From an uncultured Lachnospiraceae bacterium (GTDB lineage Bacteria > Bacillota > Clostridia > Lachnospirales > Lachnospiraceae), in assembly GCA_900544685.1 (NCBI GenBank), contig UQWA01000014.1:7853-71852 (forward strand): a stretch of 64,000 bases of DNA, written 5' to 3'. Under the pieces are notes generated by a model, which saw only the letters and a program-made list of their open reading frames with translations, did not search any database and was not told the DNA's origin. Within the stretch, counting starts at the first letter, position 1. Every line of letters starts with the position of its first letter. Positions 1-9,484 of the stretch are shown piece after piece. The position numbers and the translations under genes were made by a program.

Positions 1-497
1 TCGTAAATTACTACTGTACAGGTACCACCTGTCAGTGCAGGGAATCCATAGATCTTGTCACCAACTGTGAATGGTGTGAAGTATGCCTGATTATACTGAT
101 CATAATATGGTGAAGCTTTGATGGTATCTGTCAGATCCATAACCAGTCCCTGATCTGCCCATGCGATAGTGTTCATACCCTGAAGTAAGAATACATCCGG
201 AAGGTCATCAGCTGCTGCCAGTGTAGCAATCTCTGTCTTATACTCTGCGTTAGCGATAACGTTCTGATTCAGTGTGATGTCTGGATGAGCTGCTTCCCAG
301 TTAGCGATTGTAGTACGGAATGCATCAGATCCACCATTTCCGTCAGCCTCTTCTGATGTGGAGTAGTGCATCAGTTCCAGCTCTCCCTTGTAAGCCAGAT
401 CTGTTGCTGCTACATCTGTAGCTGCTGCAGCGGATAATCCCATAGATGCTGCCATTGCAGATGCTAATGCGATACTAACTACCTGTCTCTTTTTCAT
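1..497 (-). CDS. ABC transporter sugar-binding protein, N-terminal part (cut by window edge)
   Basis: The first 165 codons of an extracellular solute-binding protein of the family-1 type. It starts MKKRQVVSIALASAMAA, a signal peptide ending near SAAAA, followed by the fold's usual beginning (strand with LELMHYSTSEEADG, then FRTTIANWEAAHPDITL). ATG lies at 495-497 behind an AAGGAGGAAG site. No lipobox cysteine follows the signal peptide. It lies directly downstream of a LacI regulator on the same strand, so it probably begins a sugar ABC importer operon that leaves the window; cellobiose or a cellodextrin is a guess from the neighbouring phosphorylase. Confidence 0.88.
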   Translation of the reverse strand, partial: MKKRQVVSIALASAMAASMGLSAAAATDVAATDLAYKGELELMHYSTSEEADGNGGSDAFRTTIANWEAAHPDITLNQNVIANAEYKTEIATLAAADDLPDVFLLQGMNTIAWADQGLVMDLTDTIKASPYYDQYNQAYFTPFTVGDKIYGFPALTGGTCTVVIY

Positions 498-569
498 GAT
501 GTTACTTCCTCCTTTAATTTAAATATGATATTAAGTTCTTTCTATCTGTTGCGCAGATTCCATTCTGCG

Positions 570-1586
570 TTAACATTCTCTGTTGCGTCCGACCGTTGCG
601 CCCTTAAAAAGTACTCCGTCTATGGAAAACTTATCAATCAGTGTTGTCTTCGGGTGTTCGATCAGATTAATCAGTTTGTGAGCCGCTGTGCTTCCGATCT
701 TACCGGTATCCTGACAAAGCGTTGTCAGTTTCGGATCCATCATCCGTACCAGTTCAATTCCATCGTATCCGGCAACGGATATGTCCTCCGGTATCCGAAG
801 TCCTCTTTCCTTGATCACATTCATGCCTCCAACGGCTGCATAATCATCCGGGTACATGATACAGGTTGGTGGATTAGAAAGATCCAGAAGTTCTTCGGTT
901 GCTTTCGCTGCCATCTCCAGATTACGATAAGCTGCTTGTTTTACGTATTCATCCGGAATATCCAGCCCATATCTCTGGGTTGTTCGGTAGAACCCGCTGA
1001 GCCGGTTCCTGGTAACCGGTGTATCATCTCCGTGAATGTATGCAATCTTCCGATGTCCCATACTGTAAATGTAATTCACCAGCTCTTCAACACCCTGTAC
1101 ATTGTTGGAAACTACTGCGATCTTACCTTCAAAGGTATGATCGATGGTAACCACCGGTAAGTCTGAGCGGATCAGATCCTGAATATCTTCTTCGTAGTAC
1201 TTGAAACAGGCTACTAATACTCCATCTACTCCCCGGTATCTGCAACGCTCGTAGAAGCTCATGTTCTGTCCGCCTGCATGTCCGGCAATAAATGTGATGT
1301 CATATCCCTTTTCTTCTGCTGTATATTTGAAACTTTCCAATACATGATTAAAATACTCATGTGTCAGTCCGTTCATGGCAGCGTCTACAAAAAGAACGCC
1401 TAAATTATAGCTTTTCTTTGTCTTCAGTGCCCTTGCAGAAGAATTCGGAAGGTATCCCATCTCGTGTGCAGTTCTGATAATCAGATTCCTGGTATCTTCT
1501 CCGATATCCGAATACCCGTTCAGCGCCTTGCTGACACTGGCAATGGATACATGGCACTGTTTAGCGATGTCTTTCATAGAAACCAT
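570..1586 (-). CDS. LacI-family transcriptional regulator
   Basis: 338 residues, the usual length for the family. Residues 3-25 (MKDIAKQCHVSIASVSKALNG) form the LacI helix-turn-helix with its hinge helix (SARALKTKKS) near residue 50, then a periplasmic-binding-protein-like sugar-sensing domain (VDGVLVACFKYYEEDI, FSIDGVLFKG at the end). It is divergent from the cellobiose phosphorylase gene and upstream of a sugar-binding protein on its own strand, so it most likely controls both. Candidate palindromic operators lie in the shared 466-base gap. The effector is unknown; cellobiose or its breakdown product is inferred from context. Confidence 0.93.
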   Translation of the reverse strand: MVSMKDIAKQCHVSIASVSKALNGYSDIGEDTRNLIIRTAHEMGYLPNSSARALKTKKSYNLGVLFVDAAMNGLTHEYFNHVLESFKYTAEEKGYDITFIAGHAGGQNMSFYERCRYRGVDGVLVACFKYYEEDIQDLIRSDLPVVTIDHTFEGKIAVVSNNVQGVEELVNYIYSMGHRKIAYIHGDDTPVTRNRLSGFYRTTQRYGLDIPDEYVKQAAYRNLEMAAKATEELLDLSNPPTCIMYPDDYAAVGGMNVIKERGLRIPEDISVAGYDGIELVRMMDPKLTTLCQDTGKIGSTAAHKLINLIEHPKTTLIDKFSIDGVLFKGATVGRNREC

Positions 1587-1659
1587 TGCGCCGTGCCTCT
1601 CAATTCTTTCTAGTCAATTTCAAATCCCTTAATCGTTTTCGTAACTGTATTCTATATCT

Positions 1660-1671
1660 TTTTGTACAAAA
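1660..1671. promoter_or_regulatory. Candidate LacI-family operator, palindrome TTTTGTACAAAA
   Basis: A perfect 12-base palindrome in the gap between the divergent lacI-type gene and the cellobiose phosphorylase gene, 75 bases from the regulator start. Its core TTGTACAA reappears split at 1746-1765. Assignment as an operator is inference from symmetry and location. Confidence 0.45.
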
Positions 1672-1745
1672 GATCAATAGATTTTCAGATATTTTTGATC
1701 ATTTTGACATATTCGTCCAGTTGCACAATTGTAATGCCAGACATA

Positions 1746-1765
1746 TTGTACACTTATTAGTACAA
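1746..1765. promoter_or_regulatory. Inverted repeat TTGTAC-N8-GTACAA, candidate operator
   Basis: Perfect 6-base arms spaced by 8 bases in the lacI/phosphorylase intergenic gap, with the same half-site as the palindrome at 1660-1671. The rest of this 466-base gap is AT-rich with several CGAAA/TTTCG stretches (1790-1820, 1935-2000). I see no RNA gene or credible ORF in it. Confidence 0.4.
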
Positions 1766-2052
1766 AGTGACACAAAACCCATCAAAGTAACGAAAAGTTT
1801 CGCTTTGGCTTTCGAAAAATGTTATAAGAACAAACGTCGCAGCAGATTTCCCATCTATTTTATTAATGCCCCAGAAAAAACAGTTGCTTTTCTCTCCCCC
1901 ATCCGCTATACTGAGGTAAAGTCAGACTTATATCTTTTCGTTATAAGATTTTATTCTTTTCGGTTTTCATTTTCTGTTTTCGTTTTTTCGTTTTATTTCT
2001 TAAATTGTTTCCACACATTTTTCAGTTATTTATATGATGGAGGTTTATAATT

Positions 2053-4491
2053 ATGAAATTCGGTCATTTTGATGATGAAGCCAGAGAATATGTCATTACC
2101 ACCCCGGCTACACCACTCCCATGGATCAACTATCTGGGCACAGAAGGTTTCTTCTCCCTGATTTCCAATACCTGCGGCGGATACAGCTTCTATAAAGATG
2201 CAAAGTTGCTGCGTATCACCCGTTACCGTTACAATACACTGCCGATTGATTCCAACGGAAAGTATTACTATATCAAAGATGGTGACACCATCTGGAATCC
2301 CGGCACCATGCCATCCAAAACACCGGTAGATTCCTATGAATGCCGTCATGGTATGGGATACAGCCGTTTTATTTCGTCCAAAAACGGACTGGAAGCAAAT
2401 CTGCTTGCCTTTGTTCCAGTTGATGCTGCCTGTGAAATCAACCGTCTGGTACTGACCAACCATTCAAATCAGGAAAAACAGATTTCTCTTTTCTCTTATG
2501 TAGAATTCTGTCTGTGGAATGCCATGGACGATATGACCAACTTCCAGAGAAACTTAAGTACCGGTGAAGTGGAGATTGAAGGAAGCACCATTTATCACAA
2601 AACTGAATATCGTGAACGCCGTAACCACTACAGTTTCTTCACAGTAAATTCTGATATTGATGCTTATGACACCAGCCGTGATGAATTCCTTGGACTTGGT
2701 AATGGTAATGCATTCCCAGATGCAGTCACAGAAGGAAAATGCCGTAATTCTGTAGCCAGCGGATGGTATCCGATTGCCAGTCATCAGATCAATCTGACCC
2801 TGCAGCCTGGCGAATCCAGAGAACTGATTTTCCTGCTGGGCTACTGTGAGAATCCACAGGATCAGAAATGGGAAGCTCCGAATGTCATTAACAAGGCTCC
2901 GGCTCATGCCCTGATCAAACGTTTTTCTACCGAAGAACAGATAGCAAAAGCCTTTGATGACCTGCATGCTTACTGGGATCAGCTTCTTTCCCGCTACACG
3001 GTAAAGAGCCATGATCCTCATGTAAACCGCATGGCAAATATCTGGAACCAGTATCAGTGTATGATTACCTTCAATATGTCCCGGTCTGCATCCTACTACG
3101 AATCCGGAACCGGACGTGGTATGGGATTCCGTGATTCCTGTCAGGATCTGCTTGGCTTCGTACATCTGATTCCGGAACGTGCGAGAGAACGTATTCTGGA
3201 TATTGCCGCTACCCAGTTTGAAGATGGAAGTGCTTATCATCAGTACCAGCCTCTGACCAAAAAAGGGAATCTGGATATCGGCAGCGGATTTAACGATGAC
3301 CCATTGTGGCTGATTGCCGCTGTTTCCGCTTATCTGAAAGAGACTGGAGACTTCAGTATTCTGGATGAAATGGTAGACTTTGACAATCAAAAGGAAAAAG
3401 CAGATACACTGTACGAACATCTGCACCGCTCCTTTACCTATACCTGCACACATCTCGGTCCGCACAAGCTGCCTCTGATCGGACGTGCTGACTGGAATGA
3501 CTGTCTGAATCTGAACTGCTTCTCCGAAGAACCTGGGGAATCCTTCCAGACTACCGGTCCTTCCGAAGGCCCTGTTGCCGAATCTGTATTTATTGCGGGT
3601 ATGTTTGTAAAATATGGAAAAGAATTTGCAGATATCAGTCGTCTCTCCGGTCACGAAGATCTGGCAGAACAGGCAGAATCTGCAGTTGCCGATATGTATC
3701 AGGCCGTTCTGGATGCTGGATGGGACGGCGAATGGTTCCTGCGTGCATACGATGCAGAAGGTAAGAAAGTTGGTTCCGACGAATGTGAAGAAGGTAAGAT
3801 TTTTATCGAACCACAGGGATTCTGTGTTCTGGCTGGCATCGGAGTAGAAGAAGGACTTGCAGAGAAAGCTCTGGATTCTGTAAAAGAACGTCTGGATACC
3901 AAATACGGTGTAATGATTCTCCAGCCGGCATATACACATTACTATCTGAATCTTGGTGAGATCTCTTCCTACCCACCAGGGTATAAAGAAAATGCCGGTA
4001 TTTTCTGCCACAACAATCCATGGGTATCTATGGCAGAAACTGTTATCGGACGCGGAAATCGTGCTTTTGAGATCTACAGAAAAACTTGTCCTTCTTATAT
4101 TGAGGACATCAGCGAGATACATCGCACAGAACCTTATGTATATTCTCAGATGGTTGCCGGTGCCGATGCCAAATTCCACGGTGAAGCAAAAAACAGCTGG
4201 CTGACCGGAACTGCCGCATGGACATTCTGTAACTTATCTCAGGCAATCCTGGGTGTGCAGCCATCTTACAAGGGTCTGACCATCGATCCATGTATTCCGG
4301 AAGACTTCGGTGATTTTCAGCTTACACGTCGTTTCCGTGACGCCATGTATTACATTGATGTGGTAAATCCAGATCATGTTCAGAAGGGTGTTCAGAAAGT
4401 TACTGTAGATGGAAAAGATTACAACGGTTGTCTGATTCCTTTCGAAGCAGGTAAAAAAGAATATCACGTAACAGTACATATGGGTGCTTAA
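2053..4491 (+). CDS. Cellobiose phosphorylase (GH94)
   Basis: 812 residues, the family length. Phosphorolyses cellobiose to glucose and alpha-glucose-1-phosphate in the cytoplasm, saving one ATP. The N-terminus (MKFGHFDDEAREYVITTPAT), the YRERRNHYSFF and GRGMGFRDSCQDLLGFVH blocks and the (R)ADWNDCLNL block match clostridial cellobiose phosphorylases as I know them almost residue for residue. Asp483 in DWND is the expected general acid. A good ribosome site (GGAGG) precedes ATG. Cellobiose rather than cellodextrin or chitobiose specificity is inferred from the close resemblance. The divergent LacI regulator probably represses it; a hairpin terminator follows. Confidence 0.95.
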   Translation: MKFGHFDDEAREYVITTPATPLPWINYLGTEGFFSLISNTCGGYSFYKDAKLLRITRYRYNTLPIDSNGKYYYIKDGDTIWNPGTMPSKTPVDSYECRHGMGYSRFISSKNGLEANLLAFVPVDAACEINRLVLTNHSNQEKQISLFSYVEFCLWNAMDDMTNFQRNLSTGEVEIEGSTIYHKTEYRERRNHYSFFTVNSDIDAYDTSRDEFLGLGNGNAFPDAVTEGKCRNSVASGWYPIASHQINLTLQPGESRELIFLLGYCENPQDQKWEAPNVINKAPAHALIKRFSTEEQIAKAFDDLHAYWDQLLSRYTVKSHDPHVNRMANIWNQYQCMITFNMSRSASYYESGTGRGMGFRDSCQDLLGFVHLIPERARERILDIAATQFEDGSAYHQYQPLTKKGNLDIGSGFNDDPLWLIAAVSAYLKETGDFSILDEMVDFDNQKEKADTLYEHLHRSFTYTCTHLGPHKLPLIGRADWNDCLNLNCFSEEPGESFQTTGPSEGPVAESVFIAGMFVKYGKEFADISRLSGHEDLAEQAESAVADMYQAVLDAGWDGEWFLRAYDAEGKKVGSDECEEGKIFIEPQGFCVLAGIGVEEGLAEKALDSVKERLDTKYGVMILQPAYTHYYLNLGEISSYPPGYKENAGIFCHNNPWVSMAETVIGRGNRAFEIYRKTCPSYIEDISEIHRTEPYVYSQMVAGADAKFHGEAKNSWLTGTAAWTFCNLSQAILGVQPSYKGLTIDPCIPEDFGDFQLTRRFRDAMYYIDVVNPDHVQKGVQKVTVDGKDYNGCLIPFEAGKKEYHVTVHMGA

Positions 4492-4518
4492 TATTATATA
4501 GATCCTCCATATTATAAA

Positions 4519-4566
4519 AGGAGCGGTGGATTCGAACTAATCGGATCTTCCGCTCCTGTATTTTTA
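4519..4566. terminator. Terminator after the cellobiose phosphorylase gene, possibly bidirectional
   Basis: AGGAGCGG at 4519-4526 pairs with CCGCTCCT at 4550-4557, followed by ATTTTT. It sits between convergent phosphorylase and glycerol kinase genes. Confidence 0.75.
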
Positions 4567-6063
4567 CAATTCTTCTTTTGCCCAGCCATAGGCATATTTT
4601 ACTGCTTTGTTCCAGCCTTTTAAGCGCTGCTGCCGTTCCTCTTCTGTGATCTCCGGATAAAACACCTGATCCACAGCCCAGTTCTTCTGCACTTCTTCTT
4701 TATTCTTCCAGTAACCGACTGCTAATCCCGCCAGATATGCCGCTCCCATTGCCGTTGTCTCCACACAGCCCGGACGTTTCACCGGTGCATTCATAATATC
4801 TGCCTGTGTCTGCATCAGAAAATCATTGGCACTGGCACCCCCGTCTACCTTCAAAGCAGACAGTTCAATGCCTGAATCTGCTTTCATAGCTTCCAGCACA
4901 TCATTCACCTGATAAGCAATTGACTCCAGCGTTGCACGGATAATATGATACTTATTCACTCCCCGTGTAATTCCTACGATGGTTCCCCTTGCATACTGAT
5001 CCCAGTGAGGTGCCCCCAATCCCGTAAATGCGGGAACCACATAGCAGCCATTGGTATCCTTCACTTTCTTTGCCATGTACTCCGAATCCTGTGCGGAATC
5101 AATCATCCGCATCTCATCTCTCAGCCACTGAATAGATGCTCCTGCAACAAAAATAGAGCCTTCCAGCGCATAATTAACTTTTCCGTCCAGTCCCCAGGCA
5201 ATGGTCGTTACCAGTCCATTTTGGGAGAAAACCGGTTTTTCCCCGGTATTCATCAGCATAAAGCAGCCTGTTCCATAGGTATTTTTCGCCTCTCCTGCTG
5301 AAAAACAGGTCTGTCCAAATAATGCTGCCTGCTGATCACCTGCTGCCCCTGCAATCGGAATACTTCCGCCAAGATAAGACGGATCAGTTTTTCCATAGAT
5401 ACAGCTGGATGGCTTCACATCCGGAAGCATGCACTTCGGAATATTCAGTTCCTTCAGAATCTCATCATCCCACTGCAACGTATTGATATTAAAGAGCATG
5501 GTTCTGGATGCATTGCTGTAATCCGTCACATGTACTTCCCCTTTGGTCAGCTTCCAGATCAGCCAGGTCTCCACTGTTCCAAAAAGCAGTTCACCCTTTT
5601 CTGCCCGTTCCCGCGCTCCCGGCACATGCTCCAGAATCCACCGAATCTTTGTTGCAGAAAAATAGGCATCAATCACCAGTCCGGTCTTCTTCCGAAATAC
5701 CTCTGTCAGCCCCTTTTCTTTCAGAGAATCGCAATACTCTGACGTCCGGCGGCACTGCCATACAATGGCATGATAAATCGGTTCACCCGTCTTCTTATCC
5801 CAGATAATCACTGTTTCACGCTGATTGGTAATGCCGATTGCCGCAATATCCTTTGCTGATGCACCAATCATGCTCATTGCTTCTACTGCGACTCCAAGCT
5901 GACTCGCCCAGATCTCATCTGCATCATGCTCCACCCATCCCGGCTGTGGGAAATACTGTTTGAATTCCCGCTGTGCCACACTGCACATCGTACCTTTTTC
6001 ATCAAATAGAATACAGCGGTTACTGGTCGTTCCCGCATCCAGCGCCATAATATATTTTGCCAA
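4564..6063 (-). CDS. glpK: Glycerol kinase
   Basis: 499 residues, the standard GlpK length. Phosphorylates glycerol to sn-glycerol-3-phosphate with ATP. FGGY kinase fold: the N-terminal phosphate loop DAGTTSNRCILFD, the glycerol-binding region (QREFKQYFPQPGWVEHDADEIW), ATWLIWKLTKG-like region and the FGGY signature VDGGASANDFLMQ near residue 405. The start is TTG at 6061-6063, placed eight bases after a GGGAGG ribosome site; no ATG fits the conserved MAKYIMALDAGTTS start. It follows a PfkB kinase on the same strand by 67 bases. No glpF or glpD is next to it. Confidence 0.96.
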   Translation of the reverse strand: MAKYIMALDAGTTSNRCILFDEKGTMCSVAQREFKQYFPQPGWVEHDADEIWASQLGVAVEAMSMIGASAKDIAAIGITNQRETVIIWDKKTGEPIYHAIVWQCRRTSEYCDSLKEKGLTEVFRKKTGLVIDAYFSATKIRWILEHVPGARERAEKGELLFGTVETWLIWKLTKGEVHVTDYSNASRTMLFNINTLQWDDEILKELNIPKCMLPDVKPSSCIYGKTDPSYLGGSIPIAGAAGDQQAALFGQTCFSAGEAKNTYGTGCFMLMNTGEKPVFSQNGLVTTIAWGLDGKVNYALEGSIFVAGASIQWLRDEMRMIDSAQDSEYMAKKVKDTNGCYVVPAFTGLGAPHWDQYARGTIVGITRGVNKYHIIRATLESIAYQVNDVLEAMKADSGIELSALKVDGGASANDFLMQTQADIMNAPVKRPGCVETTAMGAAYLAGLAVGYWKNKEEVQKNWAVDQVFYPEITEEERQQRLKGWNKAVKYAYGWAKEEL

Positions 6064-6130
6064 ACTTACGTCCTCCCTACTCGTGAATTATAGATTTTCG
6101 AACTATGCATCCTGCACATCCGGTCATCGA

Positions 6131-7258
6131 TTAAATGAAATCTACTTTGTCCCATCCGGCTTCGATCTTTTTCTTTAATTCCTCAAAAGATTTCAGACCA
6201 CTTAATGCATCATACGCTGCTACGCAGGATGCCCCGGTTCCTGCAGCCAGATGCAGTGCATCTTCCGGTGTATAGCCATCTGCCATCGCTGTCAGGAATG
6301 CTGCAATCGATGTATCTCCCGCACCTGTTCCTGACAACACCTTTTCCGGTACATAACTCTTTTCAAAATACTCTTTTTCAGCCCATGCATCTGTGTCCAG
6401 GTCAAGTCTGTCACTGATCTGGGTCAATGCTTCTCTGGATGTACTGCAGAAATACATGCCCGGCACACCACACTTCAGAAGAAGAATCTTAGCTCCCATC
6501 TTCATACATTCCTGTGCCAGAGGCTTTACATCCTTCTCAATATCCAGTACCTCTGTCACATCTTTGCCTGCTGCGCGTTCCTGCCATTCCCGGAACCGTT
6601 CTTTGTCCAGCATATAACAGAGTTCTTCCACACTTGGGACAAAAATATCAATATACGGCATGACTCTCTCCAGCACATGATGCCAGTCTACTTTTCCTGC
6701 CTCTGAAGCCTCGTCCACAGCAGCCAGATCCATAGAAGTTGCCACGCCCGCTTCCTTTACTTTCTTCATCATCTTTACCAGTTCTTCGCCATCGTTCACA
6801 TACATAGAACGCATGATTGGCGGATATCCAAAATGGAACAGTGCCGCATCCTTCAATTCTTCTTCCGAGATATCTTCTGTATAAAATGCATTATTGGCTC
6901 CCGGATTGTGCAGAAAGATCCGATCAATTCCCGGCACTGCCACAACTACCGTATAAGAAGTTGCCTCTGTGTCGGAAACCGGCAGTTCCTCTTCCACGTC
7001 ATATTTTTTCAGTACATTTTTTACAATTTCACCAAATGCATCATTTCCGATTTTTCCCATAAGAGAAACATTGGCTCCCAGAATCTTCATGGCAAGCCCC
7101 GTATTCGCCACTGCTCCGCCGGTGCTGACCGTCGCATTCCCCACTTCAATCAGCTTGCCCGGAATCAGCAATTCCTGAATCTTGCTCACCTTTTTTCCCT
7201 GAATCGCCGGTGTAATATCCACACATATATGTCCTGCAACAATGATTTTCTTCTTCAT
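6131..7258 (-). CDS. PfkB-family carbohydrate kinase
   Basis: 375 residues from the ATG at 7256-7258, which follows an AGGAGG site; in-frame codons upstream lack one. Ribokinase fold: VAGHICVDITP at the start, the GGAVANTGLAMKILGANVSLMGKIGNDAFG substrate/lid block, and the PfkB signature GTGAGDTSIAAFLTAMADG with the catalytic Asp near residue 310. Probably phosphorylates a sugar or sugar-like hydroxyl; the sugar cannot be read from the sequence. It is upstream of glycerol kinase on the same strand, so the two may be cotranscribed. Confidence 0.88.
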   Translation of the reverse strand: MKKKIIVAGHICVDITPAIQGKKVSKIQELLIPGKLIEVGNATVSTGGAVANTGLAMKILGANVSLMGKIGNDAFGEIVKNVLKKYDVEEELPVSDTEATSYTVVVAVPGIDRIFLHNPGANNAFYTEDISEEELKDAALFHFGYPPIMRSMYVNDGEELVKMMKKVKEAGVATSMDLAAVDEASEAGKVDWHHVLERVMPYIDIFVPSVEELCYMLDKERFREWQERAAGKDVTEVLDIEKDVKPLAQECMKMGAKILLLKCGVPGMYFCSTSREALTQISDRLDLDTDAWAEKEYFEKSYVPEKVLSGTGAGDTSIAAFLTAMADGYTPEDALHLAAGTGASCVAAYDALSGLKSFEELKKKIEAGWDKVDFI

Positions 7259-7295
7259 AATATGTAAAAACCTCCTGTGTTTATAAACATAAAAC

Positions 7296-7331
7296 AGACA
7301 TGCAGGAACGCTTTTTTGTCCCCGCATGTCT
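7296..7331 (-). terminator. Terminator of the GntR/ABC operon
   Basis: A 14-base-pair stem, AGACATGC perfect plus six pairs with two G-U, with a short A-rich loop, then TGTTTTATGTTT on the minus strand. It lies just after the ABC permease gene. Confidence 0.75.
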
Positions 7332-7420
7332 ATTTTACACAAGTATTTATTCTCATTCAAGTGAAACTTTGTCACATTTGTGTTGTATTCCGGTCTCTAA
7401 TCTGTATCCGGCAACATCTC

Positions 7421-8161
7421 TTATACACTTAATTTCTTCTCCATAATCCATCCGCTGAACAGATATACCAGAATCGCTATAACCAGTGCCGCTGCAATAT
7501 ACAGTGCATACTGCAGATCCATATCAGACAGTTCCGGCAGATGATCCATTCCGGTTCCAAAGAGCCATGACAGAATCAGGAAAATCACAAATGCCGCCAG
7601 ACCACTGGCCTTTTTTCCTGCCAGAACAGTTGCTGAAAGGATGACAGCCAGATCTGCATTCACGATATAAACGATCCAGCCTGCCAGCGCGGTAAAAAAT
7701 ACAAACATCATCTGCACAGGATCCACTGTAATTTTCATGCTGACATCCAGAAAGGACTTCAACATATCCATGACCTCTTTTACTCCTCCAATGTATGCTG
7801 TGGCAACCGTAAAGTCCAATGCTGCTACCAGTACAAAGAAAATACCTGTTACCAGAATCGAGATGCCATTCTCCAGTACTTTTGCCCCAAGAATCTCGTA
7901 GCTGCTGTGGGGTGTGAGAAATAACATATAACTCTGCTTCGTATTCAGATCTCTCTGCAGTACCATCACGCTCTCCAGGCCAATATAAGCGATACCGATC
8001 ACTGCACATAAAAGCAAAAATATCTCTCCCATTGCCAGAAGATTATTCTTTTCCAGGAATACTCCCAGCAAAAATGCCACTTCTGATACTGCCGTAAGTG
8101 CCAGAAGAATAAGCTTGGAAAATGCTGTCTTGCGAAATTCGTATTTCATTAATTTTAACAT
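7421..8161 (-). CDS. ABC-2-type membrane permease
   Basis: 246 residues with about six hydrophobic segments (roughly 15-35, 45-65, 100-125, 150-180, 185-205, 222-240), starting MLKLMKYEFRKTAFSKL as ABC-2 permeases often do. It overlaps the ATP-binding gene by 7 bases, so the two are translated together and form an exporter. With the upstream YtrA-like GntR regulator the arrangement resembles the Bacillus ytr operon, which responds to cell-wall antibiotics; the substrate here is not known. Confidence 0.82.
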   Translation of the reverse strand: MLKLMKYEFRKTAFSKLILLALTAVSEVAFLLGVFLEKNNLLAMGEIFLLLCAVIGIAYIGLESVMVLQRDLNTKQSYMLFLTPHSSYEILGAKVLENGISILVTGIFFVLVAALDFTVATAYIGGVKEVMDMLKSFLDVSMKITVDPVQMMFVFFTALAGWIVYIVNADLAVILSATVLAGKKASGLAAFVIFLILSWLFGTGMDHLPELSDMDLQYALYIAAALVIAILVYLFSGWIMEKKLSV

Positions 8162-8862
8162 TGTGCCTCTCCCCCATGTCCATAGATTTCACGATATAAG
8201 TCAACTACTGATTTATTGCGGTTCATGCGCAGATCTTCTACCATACACTGTTCCACCAGCTGTCCTTCCTTCATAAAAATAGCAGCATCCACTACCCGCT
8301 CCAGTTCATCCACCAAATGACTGGAAACCACCAGCGTCACATCTTTATCCACAGCTTCCAGTATACTGGTCATGATCTGGTCTCTCGCCAGAAGATCGAT
8401 CCCGTTCAGCGGTTCATCCAGCAGATAAATTTTCGCACTTCTCGCCATAGTGACAGCGATCTTCAACTTCGCCATCATACCGGAAGACAGCTTCCTTGCC
8501 TTCATATCCTCTGTCAGCTCCATCCGATCCAGCATCTGCTGATAGCGCTCCATGGAAAAATCTTCAAAAAAGTCCTGATAATATTTTCCCACATCTGCCA
8601 CTGACATCCAGTTGTAAAAATACGGCTCTGTAGACATATAGGCAATCTCCTTCTTGCTCTCTTTTCCAACCGGAGTACCCTGATACAGCATCTCACCCAT
8701 ACTTGGTTTCACCAGCCCTGCTGCCATCTTCATCCATGTAGTCTTACCGCTGCCGTTCGGTCCCAGCATAGCATATACAAGTCCTGGTTCCAGCTTCAAT
8801 GATACTCCACTCACCGCCGTCTTACTGCCATAGTTCTTCGTTACTTCTCTGCTCTCTAACAT
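8155..8862 (-). CDS. ABC transporter ATP-binding protein
   Basis: 235 residues. Walker A GPNGSGKTT near residue 34-42, a degenerate signature (KLSSGMMAKLKIAV) near 125, Walker B IYLLDEPLNGID near 147 and a switch His in VVSSHLVDEL. Pairs with the downstream permease (7-base overlap). The first gene of the operon is the GntR regulator 14 bases upstream. Typical of exporters for antimicrobial or envelope-active compounds; substrate unknown. Confidence 0.92.
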   Translation of the reverse strand: MLESREVTKNYGSKTAVSGVSLKLEPGLVYAMLGPNGSGKTTWMKMAAGLVKPSMGEMLYQGTPVGKESKKEIAYMSTEPYFYNWMSVADVGKYYQDFFEDFSMERYQQMLDRMELTEDMKARKLSSGMMAKLKIAVTMARSAKIYLLDEPLNGIDLLARDQIMTSILEAVDKDVTLVVSSHLVDELERVVDAAIFMKEGQLVEQCMVEDLRMNRNKSVVDLYREIYGHGGEAQC

Positions 8863-8876
8863 ACTCTCACCGTCTC

Positions 8877-9242
8877 CTATCTGTCTTCCTTATATTCACT
8901 CTGCTCCAGAATGCGAATGGCTTCCTCCTGGGTATACCCAAGCTGTTTCATTCCCCTCAGGAATTCATAAATCAATGTCCCGGCCATCTCTCTTCTCATT
9001 GTCCTCACCTTCTCCGGATCCTGTGTCACAAAAGTTCCTGTACCTCGTCTGGTAAAACAGACATTCTCCATCTCCAGTTCACGGTACACTCTGCTGACCG
9101 TGTTGGGGTTAATTGTATATTCCACTGCCAGATCTCTGACAGACGGCAGCTTCGCCCCAGGCTCCAGCTTTCCTGTCACAATATCCCGCTTGATAGAATT
9201 TGCCACCTGCAGATAAATCGGCAGCGAAGGATTATATTCCAT
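8877..9242 (-). CDS. GntR-family regulator, YtrA subfamily
   Basis: 121 residues, the short YtrA type without an effector-binding domain. Winged helix at 1-75 with PIYLQVANSIKRDIVTGKLEPGAKLPSVRDLAVEY and the recognition helix NPNTVSRVYRELE; the C-terminal helix region ends MKQLGYTQEEAIRIL. First gene of an ABC exporter operon and probably its autoregulator, since a CTAGTAC-type inverted site overlaps its promoter. Confidence 0.93.
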   Translation of the reverse strand: MEYNPSLPIYLQVANSIKRDIVTGKLEPGAKLPSVRDLAVEYTINPNTVSRVYRELEMENVCFTRRGTGTFVTQDPEKVRTMRREMAGTLIYEFLRGMKQLGYTQEEAIRILEQSEYKEDR

Positions 9243-9284
9243 AGTTTCCTCCTCGTCCCAGGAATTGTATCCTGATATATCTAC

Positions 9285-9329
9285 CTAGTACGTTCTGTAT
9301 TACTGTCATAGTCGCATAGTACACTAGTA
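9285..9329. promoter_or_regulatory. Candidate GntR operator, inverted CTAGTAC / GTACACTAG
   Basis: CTAGTACG at 9285-9292 and GTACACTAGTA at 9319-9329 are inverted copies; the second covers the -10 box of the GntR promoter and the first lies about 25 bases downstream, in the transcribed leader. The position fits autorepression. The pairing of this site with the GntR protein is inferred. Confidence 0.55.
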
Positions 9330-9344
9330 TTCTCGTTTTGTCAA
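9316..9344 (-). promoter_or_regulatory. Sigma-A promoter of the GntR/ABC operon
   Basis: Minus-strand TTGACA (9339-9344), 17-base spacer, TACTAT (9316-9321). The best promoter match in this part of the window. Confidence 0.75.
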
Positions 9345-9484
9345 CCTGTATTTTATTCTTTTTTTATTTTATTTACCTTCTGCATGTAGTATAATTACAG
9401 GATGCTGGGATTGTTAACGTTTCATCGAAGCCATAACCATCCCATAACAGCTTTTGAGTTTATGATGATGCAAAGGAGACAGAT

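Noticed and set aside
2554..4179. Long open frame antisense to cellobiose phosphorylase
   Set aside because: Codon bias of the real gene leaves the other strand open; the product has no known motif and no ribosome site.
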